A stretch of DNA of 9,173 nucleotides from Candidatus Aerophobota bacterium (lineage in GTDB: Bacteria; Aerophobota; Aerophobia; Aerophobales; B3-G15). The notes under the pieces are model-generated. The model ran no database searches. It was not told the DNA's origin and worked only from the letters and a program-made list of their open reading frames with translations. The stretch covers positions 1-9,173 of the forward strand of contig QMQA01000029.1 in the NCBI GenBank assembly GCA_003648845.1, given 5' to 3'. Positions 1 through 6,513 of this stretch are shown piece by piece (positions within the stretch are counted from its first letter, which is position 1; each line of letters starts with the position of its first letter). A program made the position numbers and the translations under genes.

Positions 1-400
1 GGTTGAAAATATTGAAAGAGTTTCTTTTTCCTCCCCGTGGACCTCCCGGCTTTTCTATCTGGAGATAAAAAAGAAAGATTTTGCCTTTTACCGGGTTTTA
101 GAATTTAATAAAAAAGTAGTAGGCTATGCCGGCTACTGGAGAATACAGGATGAGGCTCATCTTGTAACATTTGCCATCCATCCTTTTTACAGAAGAAGAG
201 GATTGGGGAAAATTTTATTAAACCATATTCTTGAAGAAGTACGTAAAAGAGGAATAAAAAGAGTAACTCTGGAAGTAAGAAAAAGCAATTACGCTGCTCA
301 AAATCTCTATGAGGGCTTTGGGTTTAAGAAAGTAGCCATTCGACCTCATTATTACCATGACACAGGAGAGGACGCTATTGTTTACTGGAAAAATTTTTAG
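1..400 (+). CDS. rimI: Ribosomal-protein-alanine N-acetyltransferase RimI (5'-truncated by window edge)
   Basis: RimI is a GNAT-fold enzyme that transfers acetyl from acetyl-CoA to the N-terminal alanine of ribosomal protein S18. The reading frame is open from base 2, giving 132 visible residues. RimI is usually about 150 aa, so roughly 10-20 N-terminal residues lie outside the window. Visible family signatures are SFSSPWTSRLF near the start (visible residues 8-18), the acetyl-CoA pyrophosphate loop RRRGLG (64-69), LEVRKSN (90-96), LYEGFGF (102-108) and the C-terminal YYHDTGEDA (117-125). Glu91 and Tyr103 have the same 12-residue spacing as the catalytic Glu and Tyr described for enteric RimI. 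An internal TTG at 203 could be mistaken for the start, but the conserved frame runs through it. The gene converges on bioY with a 26-nt tail-to-tail overlap. Assignment to RimI rather than a generic GNAT rests on the PW, LEVRxSN and YYxDxxEDA motifs. Confidence 0.88.
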   Translation, partial: VENIERVSFSSPWTSRLFYLEIKKKDFAFYRVLEFNKKVVGYAGYWRIQDEAHLVTFAIHPFYRRRGLGKILLNHILEEVRKRGIKRVTLEVRKSNYAAQNLYEGFGFKKVAIRPHYYHDTGEDAIVYWKNF

Positions 401-1028
401 AAAGTTTACTGTAGGCTACCTTTGGTGTGATTCCTTTGATTAAGGCAGCGGCTCCTACAGCCTTGATTATATCTCCGGGTATAAATGGTATTGTTCCCAT
501 CATCAGGAGCTTAAAAATGCCTGCAGGAGTTCCTTTAACCAAAAATAACCACAGATATAGCTGGAAAAGTCCGAGGCCATAGATAAGAAGAAAATTTGCA
601 ACAAGCATCAATAAAAGACCGGGTAAAAAATTTCTGAGTTTTGGATAGGTATCGATAAAATGTCCTATAAAAAAAGCAGCTATGATAAAACCAACTATGT
701 ATCCTCCCGTAGGACCTGCAAGATGTAAAATACCCCCTCTCCAGCCCGCAAACCAGGGAATACCGGCAGCTCCCATTCCCACATATAGAAGTTGTGATAT
801 AGCTCCATACCTCCTTCCAAGTACGACTCCACTTAAAAGAACCGCCATAGTTTGTCCTGTAATAGGAACAGGTGTGAAGGGCAGGGGAAAACGCATCTGT
901 GCGGCTAATCCGGTAAGGGAAGCCATAGCCAGAGAAAGAGAAATTTTAGATACAAAAGATGCCTGATATCGCCATCTGAAGTAGCCACATCTAAGCTGCT
1001 GGTATCTTCTTATCAGAGCTGTGGTCAT
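375..1028 (-). CDS. bioY: Biotin transporter substrate-binding subunit BioY (ECF S component)
   Basis: BioY is the membrane S component that binds biotin, either alone or with an EcfT/EcfA energy module. No such module is in this window. The 217-aa protein is hydrophobic with several membrane segments. It carries BioY signatures: PFTPVPITGQT (residues 50-60), the WFAGWRGG segment (92-99), GPTGGY (105-110) and FIPGDIIKA (182-190). The first 25 residues are unusually basic and aromatic and form an extension before the first membrane segment. The start is nevertheless well supported, because the ATG overlaps the stop of the EF-G-like gene as ATGA and sits 5 nt after AGGAGGT. I infer translational coupling. 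No BirA-box-like palindrome is visible before it. The gene closes the minus-strand array and its 3' end runs into rimI. Biotin supply fits with the upstream fatty-acid genes, because acetyl-CoA carboxylase is a biotin enzyme. Confidence 0.92.
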   Translation of the reverse strand: MTTALIRRYQQLRCGYFRWRYQASFVSKISLSLAMASLTGLAAQMRFPLPFTPVPITGQTMAVLLSGVVLGRRYGAISQLLYVGMGAAGIPWFAGWRGGILHLAGPTGGYIVGFIIAAFFIGHFIDTYPKLRNFLPGLLLMLVANFLLIYGLGLFQLYLWLFLVKGTPAGIFKLLMMGTIPFIPGDIIKAVGAAALIKGITPKVAYSKLSKNFSSKQ

Positions 1029-3118
1029 TTTTTACCTCCTCCCTCATCCTCCCTTTTTTGTTTTCTAATTTCTATTATCCTCTGAGCTATCTCATCGGGA
1101 ACTCTTTCATAATGGGAGAATTTCTGGGTAAATATTCCTCTTCCTTGAGTTATAGAACGAAGAGTGGTAGAGTAATTCCGTAGCTCTGCCATGGGAACCT
1201 GAGCTCTGATTTTTTCTCTTCCCCCCAGAGGTTGAACCTCTAAAATTCTACCTCTGCGAGAACTTAAGTCTCCATTAACATCACCCAGGCATTCACTGGG
1301 AACCTCCACTTCAAGTTCCATAATTGGTTCCAGAAGAACGGGAGCTGCTGTATCTACGGCTTTTCTTAATCCCATGGAGGCTGCAATTTGAAAGGCGATA
1401 TCAGAGGAGTCTACAGGATGATAGGAACCATCAAACAGGGTCACCTCCATATCCACCATAGGATAATGGGCCAGGTTACCTTTTTTCATGGCTTCCTTTA
1501 TTCCTTTCTCCACCGAAGGAATGAATCGAGCAGGCACAACTCCTCCTTTTATCTCATCTACAAACCTGAAACCCTCTCCTCTGGCAAGAGGTTTTATTCT
1601 GAGCCAGACATCGCCGTACTGTCCCCTTCCACCGGATTGCCTTTTATACTTGCCCTGAGCCTCTGCCTGTGTAGTAATTGTCTCTCTATAAGGTATCTCG
1701 GGTTCCTCGGTTTCTACCTCCACATTAAAATCCTTGCTTATACGGTTGATAACAAGCTCCAGGTGAACTTCTCCCATACCGGAGAGAATAGTCTGTCCGG
1801 ATTCTTTGTCCACCTCGACTTTGAGGAGAGGATCTACTTTTGCCAGACGAGATAAAGCTACACTCAATCTTTGCTCATTTTTTTCATCTTTTGGTTTCAG
1901 GGCAATAGAAGTGTTGGTTTCGGAAAATTCTACCCAGGGTAGAATAACAGGGTTAGTCCTGCTGCAAAATGTATCACCCATCTGTGCACTCTTAAGTTTG
2001 GTCAAAGCACCTATATCTCCTGCAACAAGCTGGGGAATCTCCTCTCTTTTATTTCCCCGCATAAGATAAATCTGTCCAATTTTTTCCTCTTCTCCTCTGG
2101 TTGCATTGTATATACTACTTCCTGACGATAATGTTCCAGAGAAAACTTTAATAAAGCTTATCTCGCCTAAGTGAGGCTCAAAGAGGGTGAAAAATACCTG
2201 AGCACAAAGAGGTTGTTGAGCGTCAATTTTAATCTCGACCTCTTCCTCCTCTTTTTCTGGGGTGGTACCTTTTATAGTTTTTCTCCAGGCAGGAGGAGGG
2301 AAAAACTCAATCAGTGTCTCTAAAAGCATATCCATTCCTATATTCTGCAAAACAGAACCAACTATAAGAGGAACCACCTCTCTTTTGGCAACACCCTCTT
2401 TTAGTCCCTGCTTTATCTGTTGTGGATCAAGTTCTCCTTCCTCAAGATATTTTTCCAGAAGTTCATCACTTACCTCAGCAACAGCTTCCATAAGTTTTTC
2501 CTTTAACTGGCTAACTGCAGATTTCAGCTCCTCCGGAATATTAACCTCTTCAACTTTTTTCTGCGTATAAACTTTTCCTTTCATTTCAATAATATCTATA
2601 ACTCCCACAACTTTTTTGTCTTTAACCAAAGGATAATTTAATACGACAGGTTTTAAATTTAGTTGTTGCTGTATCTGATTAAAAATGTTGGATAGGTCAA
2701 GCTGTTCACTTTCTATCTTATTCAGAAAAATAAGGCAGGGAAGTTTTTCTTCCTCCAGGTACCTTGATACTTTCTGGATTTCACTTCCGGCAACAGTATC
2801 CGGAGAGGTAACTATCAGTGTTCCTTCAACTACCTTAAGCAGAGGGCGAACTTTTTCTATGAGGTCTGGAAATCCAGGAGTGTCTATAAGATTGATTTTC
2901 TTTTCCTTCCAGGTAATATAAGCTAAGGAGGGATTTATAGTAAATCTCCTTTCTTTTTCCAGCCAGTCATAGTCGCATACTGTACTTCCTTCCCTGATAC
3001 TTCCCGGTTTACCAACCACTCCTGCATGATATAAAATGGCCTCTACAAGTGTGGTTTTCCCTGAACCTTGTTGACCTACTAAAACCAGGTTTCTTATATT
3101 TTCTGTAGAATAAGCCAT
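1025..3118 (-). CDS. Elongation factor G-like GTPase (FusA2/EF-G-2 type paralogue)
   Basis: This 697-aa protein has the full five-domain EF-G layout. The GTPase domain (about 1-275) contains the P-loop GQQGSGKT (15-22), DTPGF (79-83) and NKIE (133-136). Domain II follows at about 300-390 and domain III carries LSGMGEVHLE (445-454). Domain IV has the loop YKRQSGGRGQYG (491-502) and the tip motif HPVDSSDIAF (567-576). Domain V carries GDVNGDLSSRRGRI (612-625). The EGSTVCDYDWLEKERR stretch (43-58), in place of the usual switch I RGITI context, places it in the EF-G-like (EF-G-2) branch rather than with canonical FusA. The His of DTPGH, which helps catalyse GTP hydrolysis in EF-G and EF-Tu, is Phe83 here. 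The guanine-contacting Asp of NKxD is Glu136. Domain IV is intact, so ribosome binding is likely, but the job (translocation, rescue or a specialised role) is unknown. The ATG at 3118 has GGGAGATG upstream. Confidence 0.88.
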   Translation of the reverse strand: MAYSTENIRNLVLVGQQGSGKTTLVEAILYHAGVVGKPGSIREGSTVCDYDWLEKERRFTINPSLAYITWKEKKINLIDTPGFPDLIEKVRPLLKVVEGTLIVTSPDTVAGSEIQKVSRYLEEEKLPCLIFLNKIESEQLDLSNIFNQIQQQLNLKPVVLNYPLVKDKKVVGVIDIIEMKGKVYTQKKVEEVNIPEELKSAVSQLKEKLMEAVAEVSDELLEKYLEEGELDPQQIKQGLKEGVAKREVVPLIVGSVLQNIGMDMLLETLIEFFPPPAWRKTIKGTTPEKEEEEVEIKIDAQQPLCAQVFFTLFEPHLGEISFIKVFSGTLSSGSSIYNATRGEEEKIGQIYLMRGNKREEIPQLVAGDIGALTKLKSAQMGDTFCSRTNPVILPWVEFSETNTSIALKPKDEKNEQRLSVALSRLAKVDPLLKVEVDKESGQTILSGMGEVHLELVINRISKDFNVEVETEEPEIPYRETITTQAEAQGKYKRQSGGRGQYGDVWLRIKPLARGEGFRFVDEIKGGVVPARFIPSVEKGIKEAMKKGNLAHYPMVDMEVTLFDGSYHPVDSSDIAFQIAASMGLRKAVDTAAPVLLEPIMELEVEVPSECLGDVNGDLSSRRGRILEVQPLGGREKIRAQVPMAELRNYSTTLRSITQGRGIFTQKFSHYERVPDEIAQRIIEIRKQKREDEGGGKK
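1034..1040 (-). promoter_or_regulatory. Strong Shine-Dalgarno site for bioY inside the upstream gene's 3' end
   Basis: AGGAGGT on the minus strand lies 5 nt before the bioY ATG. It is embedded in the glycine codons at the C-terminus of the EF-G-like gene. It fixes the bioY start at 1028 despite the long N-terminal extension. Confidence 0.85.
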
Positions 3119-3133
3119 ATTACATCTCCCATA

Positions 3134-4342
3134 TTATATTATTTTAGCCCTGTAATTTATTACTCTATAGCTATTAGCAGGGACTTCCAAGTAATAGATG
3201 ATTTCCTCTTTTGTTTTCTCGTAATTTTGAGGTTCACTCTCAAGGATTTTCCATAAACCATAAAAATGCTCTATTACTTTAATTGTAACAGGATAAGAAC
3301 GCATATTTGAAAATATCAACCGATATCCGTACTCCCTGGCCATATTTTTTTCATAAGCCTTTTTTTCCACAGGAGTAAGTTCCATTTCTCTGTAAAAAGT
3401 CTGGATTCTATAACCGGTTATTCCTCTGGCCGGTCCCAGATATATCCGGGCCTTTCCCCCCGGGGGTAACTGGTTTAATTTTCGGCTACCAAGATAAATT
3501 CTCTTACCATCAGGAGTATTTTTATATATATATAAATTACCTTCGGGGAAAAAGAAATCAGAAGCCTCATCCAGTGGGTTTCTAAAAGAAATCTCCTCCC
3601 TGACCTCATCTCCGTATTTTTCTCCATCAAAAAGATAAACTTTCTTTCCAGGGATATCAGAAATTGAAAAGAGGGGAAAAGTTTTTATATCGGTTTTTAA
3701 AAGATCTATGGGTGTATTTAGATGATAAATAATATGCTCTTTATCTTTTCTTACTGTAACATTGAATTCGTATTTAATCTGAGAGTGACCAAAGCCTGTA
3801 GTTTCAGCTGGACTTTCTTCAAGATACACCCTTTCTTTTAGCTGTTCAAATTTTATACTTCTGATAAAGTTCAGATCGACATCCCACCAGCTTGCCCCCT
3901 TTTTATTCTCTACAGTGAGAGAAGATGATAAAAAAAGATTTTTTTCCTCAGCATCAATCAGCATCTGGTAGTTAACCCGCCAGTCCACCCCTCTGGTAAG
4001 GTAGGCAAGTTCCAGATTTGCCTCACCTTCCAGATCAGAGCTTACTTTCCAGATGAGAGTGGAAGGTGGACTAAATTTCTGTTCTAAAAATTGACATCCC
4101 TCAATATAAGGATAGATTGATTCTATAATTATCCCTTCGCTGACCGGACTGAAGGTAATTCGGTTTATTCCTTTGTTTAAGCTGATGGTTTTTTCCTGTT
4201 TTATCAAGGACAGGTTCTCCTCAAGTAAAAAAATAGAAATTCTATCTGCCTGGACACAACTGGCAGCAGTAAAAAGTAAAAGTAAAAAAACAAAACTTAG
4301 TTTAAACGGTATTTTTACCAGAAATTTATTGAGCTTTACCAT
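3134..4342 (-). CDS. Exported DUF4139 domain-containing protein of unknown function
   Basis: The 402-aa product begins with a basic stretch and a hydrophobic core (residues 15-28), typical of a signal peptide. Cleavage could follow VQA (residue 32). Cys29 in TAASC could make it a lipoprotein, but the lipobox is weak because Ala rather than Leu sits at -3. The mature part is predicted to be beta-rich. It carries the DUF4139 pattern YLTRGVDWRVNY (114-125) followed by VENKKGASWWDVDLNF (144-159), and ends with a presumed beta-sandwich region. The DUF4140 domain and long coiled coil found in many larger relatives are absent. The family has no established biochemical function, and I infer only a cell-envelope location. 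Its ATG overlaps the fabH stop by 7 nt (ATGGTAA), with only a weak GGTGAT upstream, so translation probably depends on fabH. The next gene starts 15 nt downstream. Confidence 0.72.
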   Translation of the reverse strand: MVKLNKFLVKIPFKLSFVFLLLLFTAASCVQADRISIFLLEENLSLIKQEKTISLNKGINRITFSPVSEGIIIESIYPYIEGCQFLEQKFSPPSTLIWKVSSDLEGEANLELAYLTRGVDWRVNYQMLIDAEEKNLFLSSSLTVENKKGASWWDVDLNFIRSIKFEQLKERVYLEESPAETTGFGHSQIKYEFNVTVRKDKEHIIYHLNTPIDLLKTDIKTFPLFSISDIPGKKVYLFDGEKYGDEVREEISFRNPLDEASDFFFPEGNLYIYKNTPDGKRIYLGSRKLNQLPPGGKARIYLGPARGITGYRIQTFYREMELTPVEKKAYEKNMAREYGYRLIFSNMRSYPVTIKVIEHFYGLWKILESEPQNYEKTKEEIIYYLEVPANSYRVINYRAKII

Positions 4343-5322
4343 TCTATCACCATAGAGGCCCAGGTTAGCCCTCCTCCAAAAGAGGCAAGTAAAACCTTAT
4401 CTTTTTTATTTATTTTCCCCTCATCAAGTGCCTGGTCCAGAGCAACAGCTATAGAAGCAGCGGACATATTTCCACACTCATGCAGGTTTATGTATACTTT
4501 CTCCATGGGAAGATCAATCCTTTTAGTTACAGCCTGAATGATCCTTATATTTGCCTGATGAGGGATAAAAAAATCAATATCTCTGTAGGTTAGATTTCCC
4601 ATCTTAAGTGCCATATCTACGGCTTCAATCATCACCTTCACAGCTCTTTTAAAAAGTTCGTTACCTTTCATTTTCATGTAGTGTTGACGTTCCTGAACGG
4701 TTTTTATACTGGCTGGCATTCTGGACCCACCTGCGGGAACTCCTACGAGGTCTGCTCCTCCTCCATCAGCACCCATATAAAAGGAGATTATACCGCTTGT
4801 GTCTCTGGAGGGACGGACTATGGCAGCTCCTGCTCCATCGGCGAATATAACACAGGTGTTTCGATCCCTCCAGTCAATAATTTTGGAAAGAGTTTCACTG
4901 GCAACAACAAGAATGGTCTCGCAGGTACCGCTACGGATAAACTGACTGGCAATTGATACTCCGTATAAAAATCCAGAACAGGCGGCTTCCAGGTCAAAAG
5001 CAGGTACTTTTCTTGCTCCCAGTCTATCCTGAAGGATACAGGCGGTTGCCGGAAAAAGCATATCCGGAGTAATGGTAGCTACAATTATCATATCCAGGTC
5101 TCTGGCAGAAATTCCGGCCTTTTTTAGAGCTTTTAAAGAGGCGTAGTAGGCAAGATCTGAAGCTGCCTCCTCTTTCTTTGCAATGTGTCTTTTCTTAATT
5201 CCCGTCCTGGTTGATATCCACTCATCAGAGGTGTCCACCATTTTTTCCAGGTCTGCATTGGTTATTACTGTTTCCGGGATGTATGAGCCTGTACTGATTA
5301 TTTTAGCTTTTTTGCCTTTCAT
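4336..5322 (-). CDS. fabH: Beta-ketoacyl-[ACP] synthase III (KAS III)
   Basis: FabH condenses acetyl-CoA (or another short acyl-CoA primer) with malonyl-ACP to start type II fatty-acid synthesis in the cytosol. The 328-aa length is normal. The thiolase-fold catalytic triad is complete: Cys115 in ACSGFLYG, His255 in PHQANIRI and Asn285 in GNMSAAS. The N-terminal SDEWISTRTGI motif (32-42) and the C-terminal ASFGGGLTWAS (313-323) are also present. GNMS replaces the commoner GNTS, which is a minor change. The ATG lies 20 nt inside the plsX 3' end and is preceded by AGAAGG, so coupling with plsX is likely. The plsX-fabH order is standard, but fabD, fabG, acpP and fabF do not follow as they often do. 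An envelope protein and an EF-G-like gene take their place. Confidence 0.96.
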   Translation of the reverse strand: MKGKKAKIISTGSYIPETVITNADLEKMVDTSDEWISTRTGIKKRHIAKKEEAASDLAYYASLKALKKAGISARDLDMIIVATITPDMLFPATACILQDRLGARKVPAFDLEAACSGFLYGVSIASQFIRSGTCETILVVASETLSKIIDWRDRNTCVIFADGAGAAIVRPSRDTSGIISFYMGADGGGADLVGVPAGGSRMPASIKTVQERQHYMKMKGNELFKRAVKVMIEAVDMALKMGNLTYRDIDFFIPHQANIRIIQAVTKRIDLPMEKVYINLHECGNMSAASIAVALDQALDEGKINKKDKVLLASFGGGLTWASMVIEW

Positions 5323-6328
5323 TTTTTACGCCTTCTTCTGTTTCTTTTAATGCATTTTCTATGATCCGGTTAATCCCCAATTGGGAAAACCTGTATCCTG
5401 TTATTATTGCATTTTTTATAGCCTTACTGGATGAGGCTCCATGGGCAATAACGCATATACCATTGACTCCAAGAAGAGGAACTCCCCCATATTCAGCATA
5501 ATCCAAGGTTGACCTTATCTTATTTAGCCATCTGCCAGCGAGAAAGTGTCCCATTCCCCAGATACTTTCTCTGACCTGTTTATCCATAATAGCAAGGGTA
5601 GTTGCGGCAAATCCTTCTGCAAATTTAAGAATAATATTGCCTATAAACCCATCACACACAACTACTTCCACCTCCCCGCTTGTTATATCTTTACCTTCTA
5701 TATTACCAACGAAATTCAAAGAAGACCTCTTAAGCATTTTAAAGGTCTGGACTGCTACCTCGTTTCCCTTGTTTTCCTCGGAGCCTATATTTAAAAGAGC
5801 AACCCTGGGGGTTTTTATCTTCAGGACTTTATAGGCGTAGATGCTACCTAAAAGAGCAAATTGAAACAGGTGATTGGGTTTACAATCAACGTTTGCACCT
5901 ACATCTACAAGAACTACGCCTTTTCCGGTGAATGTAGGAAAGGTTGCTGCAAGACAGGGACGAATGACCCCTTTTAATTTCCCAAGCTTTACAAGACTTG
6001 TAGCCATTACTGCTCCTGTATTTCCAGCACTGACGAAAGCATCTGCCTTCCCTTTCCTCACAAGATCAATTCCTACAGCAATAGAGGAATTTTTCTTTTC
6101 CTTTAGAGCAGCCAGGGCTGGATCATCCATACTTACGACCTCAGGGGCTGGATGTATGGAGAAAGGAACCGGATGAAGATTCATCTTTTGAATTTCCTGT
6201 TTGATTTTCTCTTCTTGTCCTATGAGAATTATTTGAATATCAGAAAGCTCTTCTATGGCCGCAATAGATGCTTCGATCACTGTAAGTATGCCCTTTTCAG
6301 CACCCATAGCATCTAAGGCTATCTTCAT
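5303..6328 (-). CDS. plsX: Phosphate acyltransferase PlsX (acyl-ACP:phosphate acyltransferase)
   Basis: PlsX converts acyl-ACP plus phosphate to acyl-phosphate, the donor that PlsY uses to acylate glycerol-3-phosphate. The frame is open up to 6379, but I chose the ATG at 6328, giving 341 aa. The homologous sequence begins at MKIALDAMG, the ATG overlaps the rpmF stop as ATGA, and GAAGGA lies just upstream. The extra 17 residues of the longer frame would only overlap rpmF. Motifs are SAGNTGA (100-106), LVDVGANVDCKP (140-151), LLNIGSEENKGNE (178-190), VVCDGFIGNI (223-232) and DYAEYGGVPLLGVNG (276-290). The usual N-terminal DAMGGDxAP signature reads DAMGAEKGI, so the conserved Gly-Asp and Ala-Pro are lost, while the rest of the protein looks intact. 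The gene lies between rpmF and fabH, the classic bacterial arrangement. Confidence 0.95.
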   Translation of the reverse strand: MKIALDAMGAEKGILTVIEASIAAIEELSDIQIILIGQEEKIKQEIQKMNLHPVPFSIHPAPEVVSMDDPALAALKEKKNSSIAVGIDLVRKGKADAFVSAGNTGAVMATSLVKLGKLKGVIRPCLAATFPTFTGKGVVLVDVGANVDCKPNHLFQFALLGSIYAYKVLKIKTPRVALLNIGSEENKGNEVAVQTFKMLKRSSLNFVGNIEGKDITSGEVEVVVCDGFIGNIILKFAEGFAATTLAIMDKQVRESIWGMGHFLAGRWLNKIRSTLDYAEYGGVPLLGVNGICVIAHGASSSKAIKNAIITGYRFSQLGINRIIENALKETEEGVKNERQKS

Positions 6329-6513
6329 TTTCCTTCTTTTTTCCCTGTTCGGACTATTTCTCCTTTGTAATATCCACATGCCGGACAGGCAAAATGAGGA
6401 AGTTTTGGACTTTTACACTGGGGACAAAAGGTAATTGTTGGTGATTTAAGTTTCTGGTGTGCTTGCCTGTTTTTCTTTCTGGATCGGGTAGTCTTCTTTT
6501 TTGGGACCCCCAT
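6325..6513 (-). CDS. rpmF: 50S ribosomal protein L32, zinc-binding form
   Basis: L32 is a small structural protein of the large ribosomal subunit. The 62-aa protein has the typical basic N-terminus MGVPKKKTTRSRKKNRQAH, then a zinc ribbon with Cys30-x2-Cys33 and Cys43-x2-Cys46, and the conserved CGYYKGE (46-52). All four cysteines are present, so this is the zinc-containing type. The ATG directly follows the stop of the acyl-CoA synthetase with no gap and is preceded by AAGGAG at good spacing. The usual upstream partner, the DUF177/YceD gene, is absent. Downstream the stop overlaps the plsX start by 4 nt. An overlapping longer frame at 6354-6548 is a shadow. Confidence 0.95.
   Translation of the reverse strand: MGVPKKKTTRSRKKNRQAHQKLKSPTITFCPQCKSPKLPHFACPACGYYKGEIVRTGKKEGK

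Noticed and set aside
203..400. rimI as a short 65-codon gene starting at TTG 203
   Set aside because: Conserved RimI sequence continues upstream in frame to the window edge, so TTG 203 is an internal Leu codon.
682..966. 94-codon open frame on the + strand opposite bioY
   Set aside because: Shadow of a well-supported conserved gene. Its translation has no recognisable family and no Shine-Dalgarno site.
1388..2069. Two overlapping + strand open frames (155 and 87 codons) opposite the EF-G-like gene
   Set aside because: The minus-strand frame carries all EF-G motifs along its length. These frames are by-products of its codon pattern.
3120..3160. TATAAT-like -10 box just before the EF-G-like gene
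   Set aside because: No -35 box at the right distance, and the implied start would fall inside the Shine-Dalgarno site. It reads as chance in an AT-rich 15-nt gap.
6329..6379. Longer plsX start giving 17 extra residues
   Set aside because: The extra residues overlap the rpmF end, do not resemble PlsX, and the ATGA overlap with GAAGGA supports the ATG at 6328.
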